5,918 nucleotides of DNA from Candidatus Dormiibacterota bacterium (GTDB lineage: Bacteria; Chloroflexota; Dormibacteria; Aeolococcales; Aeolococcaceae), in the NCBI GenBank assembly GCA_003170875.1, contig PMYJ01000084.1, forward strand, positions 1-5,918. The letters are read 5' to 3'. Positions 3,715 through 5,918 of the stretch are shown here, one piece after another (position 1 is the stretch's first letter; every line of letters begins with the position of its first letter). Both the position numbers and the translations under genes were made by a program. Below the pieces are notes generated by a model. The model was not told where the DNA came from and searched no databases. It saw nothing but the letters and a program-made list of their open reading frames with translations.

Positions 3715-5918
3715 ATGGCCAAGCGACTGATCTACGTCGGCCCCGACGACGACATCTCGGATCTGGCCGGGAAGTTGCAGGCTGCCGATCCCGGCGATCA
3801 GGTCGCGCTCACCGTGCCGCCCGGCGCTCAGGCCTTCCAGACCCCGCTCAACGTCCGCCTGCTGCGCAGCGTGGCCATGAAGCGGGGGCTGACCACGACG
3901 ATCGTGAGTCCGGATCCCCGCATCCAGGAGGTGGCGCAGAGCGCCGGACTCCCCGTCTACAGCTCCGTGGCCGCGCTCGAGGGTGGGATTCCTGTCGAAT
4001 CCCCCCGTCCCGGCTTCCGCCCCGGGGCGCCCTCGCCCCGTCCTCAGGCCCCCTTCCTGCCGGAGCCGCCCGCGGCGACGGCGGCCACGCCGGGCGGGGC
4101 GAGGGCGCCGGCCGCGCTGCCGTTCGAGTACGTGCCCCGACCGCTTCCATCCTCGGCGCCCGCAGGGGCCGATCTGCCCGCGGCCCCGGTGGCGGGGGGC
4201 GCGAGCTTTGCGCTGGCGGGGGCCGACGTTCCCGGAGCCGTCCCAGCTCCCCGGACGGGGCCCTGGGGCGCGCCGATCGTCCCGCCCCGGCCGCCGGCTC
4301 TACCCGAACATGCCCTCCCGGCGTCGGAGCCGCCCTCCGGCTTCCTGGCGACCCCGGGCACGCCGGTACCGGGCTACCCGTTGTCGAACCCGGCCGGCCA
4401 GATCTCCCCGGCCTCGCCGCCCTATGCCCCGTTTCTGCCCGCGTCGCCGGCGGGACCGCGGCCCCGACCGGGGAGCCCGTGGAGCTCCCTCTCCGAGATC
4501 CCCGACGAGGAGGAACCGGTGTCGCCCTGGGCCGGTGCACGGGCCGCGTTCGCTCCCGCGGCGGCCGCCGGGGTGATCGCCACGCCCGCGGCGCCACCCT
4601 CGCCCCCGGTGGTGACACCGCCCCCGCCGCCGCGGCATGGGTCCCAGATCCGCCAGCAGCCGCCCACCCCGCCCCCGACCTCCACGGCGGGACGCCTCCG
4701 CGTGCCCCCGCGCACGGTGATCTACGGCGTGGTGGTGGGCGTCCTGGCGCTCGGAGTCATCCTCTTCCTGCTGCTCGGCAGTTCGGCCACGGTCACCATC
4801 ACGGTCGCCGAGCCTACGCTGACGGTCACCCCGACCATCCAGGGGACGACCTCGACGGCCCAGGCCACCCAGCCCAACTACATCCTGAGCAAGCAGCTCA
4901 CCGACCCCGCGAGCCAGACCTTCCAGGTCACCCCGACGGGGACTCAGGCGGTGCCCGGGGTGGCGGCCACCGGATACGTGGTGCTGACCACGACCGGAGC
5001 CGGTCCGTGCTCCAACGGATGTTCCTTCACGCTCACGCCAGCCTACGAGTTCGAGACCACCGGCACTTCGCCGACGGTCCTCTTCGGGGTTACGAGTCCA
5101 ACCCCGGTCATCATCCCCGGGGGCGGCGATGCGAGTAACCAGATCCCCGTAACCGCCCTGACGACGGGAGCTGTCGGCAATGTTCCACAAGGGGCGATCA
5201 CTGTCTGCACCTCCGCCGCGGAGGATTGGTGCACGACCGACGCACTCCAGGCCGACAATCCTGCCCCGACGACGGGTGGCGTGGATGCTAAAAATGAGAC
5301 CGTGGCCAGCGCCTCCGACATCGCCAACTGGCAGGAGCAGCTCGGTCAGGTCGAGACCCAGCTCGGTCAGACGGCCACTGCCGACCTGGCCACCAAGGCC
5401 GGCCAGGACAAGGTCGCCCTCGACCCGAGCGGCGGGGGTAAGAGCATCACCTACGTGGTCAGCCCCTCCAGCTTCCCCCCGGCCACCGCGGGCACCGTGA
5501 TGACCGCTGAGACGGTGACGGTGACCATGACCGCCCAGGAGACCGTCTACAACCCGGCCGACCTCGATGCGGTGGTGCTCAAGGACCTTCAGGCCTCCTC
5601 CAACCTCCCCGCCGGGGACAGCCTGGTACCCAGCCAGCTCCAGCTCAACAACCTCCAGATCATCCAGGCGGGGAGCGACGGCAGCTTCGCCTTATCGGTG
5701 TCGGGCGTCGACTACTACCACGGACAGGTCGACCTGAGCCAGCTCAAGAGCCAGATCAGCGGGCGCAGTCCCGGCAGCGTGCAGGGGATCGTCGAGCAGG
5801 CGATCCCGAACGTCCAGAGCGTGACCGTCGCCGAGACCCCGGTCCAGTTCCTCTTCATGCCGTTCTCCAGCTCCAGCATCCACATCGTGGAGACCTTCGT
5901 GACCTCCAGCGGCTCCGG
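3715..5918 (+). CDS. Bitopic membrane protein with extracytoplasmic baseplate-J-like region, 3'-truncated
   Basis: Open from ATG 3715 to the window end, 734 codons without a stop. In order: an alpha/beta domain (about 3-90) starting RLIYVGPDDDISDLAGKL, with strand VALTVPP and VRLLRSVAMKRGLTTTIVSPD, resembling the small Rossmann-like domain I recall at the front of membrane-anchored proteins annotated baseplate J in Chloroflexota and Patescibacteria; a low-complexity linker (about 93-330), 67 prolines in residues 93-322 by hand count; one transmembrane helix (335-355) preceded by R327, R329 and R333, predicting N-in/C-out topology; a beta-rich region, with a baseplate-J-like core at about 412-495 (AVPGVAATGYVVL, FETTG, the hallmark GAVGNVPQGAI); a coiled or helical stretch (about 531-565); and a C-terminal domain including LKSQISGRSPGSVQGIVEQ (677-695). 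All four cysteines (432, 436, 498, 506) lie outside the membrane. No phage tail genes are nearby. It probably partners with the upstream FtsA-like ATPase. The frame is certain, baseplate-J kinship is moderate, and function is unknown. Confidence 0.85.
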   Translation, partial: MAKRLIYVGPDDDISDLAGKLQAADPGDQVALTVPPGAQAFQTPLNVRLLRSVAMKRGLTTTIVSPDPRIQEVAQSAGLPVYSSVAALEGGIPVESPRPGFRPGAPSPRPQAPFLPEPPAATAATPGGARAPAALPFEYVPRPLPSSAPAGADLPAAPVAGGASFALAGADVPGAVPAPRTGPWGAPIVPPRPPALPEHALPASEPPSGFLATPGTPVPGYPLSNPAGQISPASPPYAPFLPASPAGPRPRPGSPWSSLSEIPDEEEPVSPWAGARAAFAPAAAAGVIATPAAPPSPPVVTPPPPPRHGSQIRQQPPTPPPTSTAGRLRVPPRTVIYGVVVGVLALGVILFLLLGSSATVTITVAEPTLTVTPTIQGTTSTAQATQPNYILSKQLTDPASQTFQVTPTGTQAVPGVAATGYVVLTTTGAGPCSNGCSFTLTPAYEFETTGTSPTVLFGVTSPTPVIIPGGGDASNQIPVTALTTGAVGNVPQGAITVCTSAAEDWCTTDALQADNPAPTTGGVDAKNETVASASDIANWQEQLGQVETQLGQTATADLATKAGQDKVALDPSGGGKSITYVVSPSSFPPATAGTVMTAETVTVTMTAQETVYNPADLDAVVLKDLQASSNLPAGDSLVPSQLQLNNLQIIQAGSDGSFALSVSGVDYYHGQVDLSQLKSQISGRSPGSVQGIVEQAIPNVQSVTVAETPVQFLFMPFSSSSIHIVETFVTSSGS
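3991..4701 (+). other. Proline-rich disordered cytoplasmic linker with Pro-Trp motifs
   Basis: Residues 93-329 of the bitopic protein are low-complexity Pro/Ala/Gly/Ser, with about 29% proline. Weak internal repeats are visible: AGADLPAAPV (150-159) against AGADVPGAVP (168-177), and APFLPEPP against APFLPASP. All three tryptophans of the cytoplasmic part occur as Pro-Trp (W184, W256, W272), two of them as SPW bracketing an acidic patch with EIPDEEEP. Such a linker could reach from the membrane to a cytoplasmic partner, and the SPW/acidic segment is the best candidate for a short binding motif. The extreme GC here produces long spurious open frames on both strands. Confidence 0.75.
4717..4779 (+). 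other. Single transmembrane helix of the bitopic protein
   Basis: Residues 335-355 form an uninterrupted stretch of Val, Leu, Ile, Gly, Ala and Phe (VIYGVVVGVLALGVILFLLL then G), bordered by Arg-rich sequence on the N side and Ser/Thr-rich strands on the C side. The positive-inside rule places the 334-residue N-terminal part in the cytoplasm and the remaining roughly 380 residues outside. It lies too far from the N-terminus to be a cleavable signal peptide. Confidence 0.9.
4948..5199 (+). other. Baseplate-J-like beta domain (extracytoplasmic)
   Basis: Residues 412-495 follow the order recalled for baseplate J/gp47-type domains: a GT..VPG.AATG strand, a segment ending FETTG, a strand leading into IPVTAL, and the conserved turn GAVGNVPQGAI. 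In phage and contractile systems this family forms baseplate wedges; many bacteria have membrane-anchored relatives of unknown role. The CSNGC insertion at 432-436 is unusual. The call rests on pattern recognition without a profile search. Confidence 0.55.

Noticed and set aside
3701..3730. Nine-codon reading frame starting at the TGATG overlap
   Set aside because: It has no ribosome binding site of its own that is better than the one serving ATG 3715, and the peptide MRPAEWPSD has no recognisable function. It is probably a chance result of the stop-codon context.
3848..5190. Long - strand open frames (3848-4618 and 4300-5190) and a + strand frame at 3983-4576
   Set aside because: They are Arg/Pro/Gly-rich shadows of the proline-rich linker of gene 3, whose own frame is continuous and encodes a sensible domain order with a transmembrane helix.
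4948..5918. Prophage or contractile injection system, suggested by the baseplate-J-like domain
   Set aside because: The domain sits in a transmembrane protein within a housekeeping-type operon. No tail, sheath, integrase or other phage gene is visible.

Overview
This is a very GC-rich (by eye about 70%), gene-dense stretch of bacterial chromosome. It holds three genes, all on the + strand, with almost no non-coding DNA: (1) the 3' nine-tenths of alaS (alanyl-tRNA synthetase), cut by the window's left edge; (2) a complete FtsA-family actin-like ATPase; (3) a long bitopic membrane protein with an extracytoplasmic baseplate-J-like region, cut by the right edge. alaS and the FtsA-like gene overlap by 4 nt (GTGA), and the third gene starts 13 nt after the FtsA-like stop. 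The three therefore look co-transcribed, with translational coupling likely at least at the first junction. I see no promoter, terminator, tRNA, rRNA, CRISPR array, insertion sequence or stretch over 300 bases without a gene.

Layout: 1-2439 alaS, with an odd repeat-bearing expansion at about 1051-1160 between the tRNA-recognition and editing domains; 2436-3701 FtsA-like ATPase with all nucleotide-binding motifs, an SHS2 (1C) subdomain and a basic amphipathic C-terminal tail; 3715-5918 bitopic protein with a small cytoplasmic alpha/beta domain, a roughly 235-residue proline-rich cytoplasmic linker, one transmembrane helix, then beta-rich extracytoplasmic domains.

Organism: GC content, AlaRS style and the pairing of an FtsA-like ATPase with a membrane-anchored baseplate-J-like protein suggest a high-GC Chloroflexota/Dormibacterota-type bacterium. 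This is inference from recalled family resemblance, not a database match.

How the genes may work together: alaS is housekeeping and probably only shares the transcript. Genes 2 and 3 look like a functional pair, a membrane-associated actin-like ATPase plus a bitopic protein with a long cytoplasmic arm and an exported beta domain. That architecture parallels PilM-PilN and FtsA-FtsN. No ftsZ, ftsQ, pil or phage tail gene is visible, so the pair could be an uncharacterised envelope module. This is the most interesting biology in the window, followed by the palindromic repeat expansion inside alaS.
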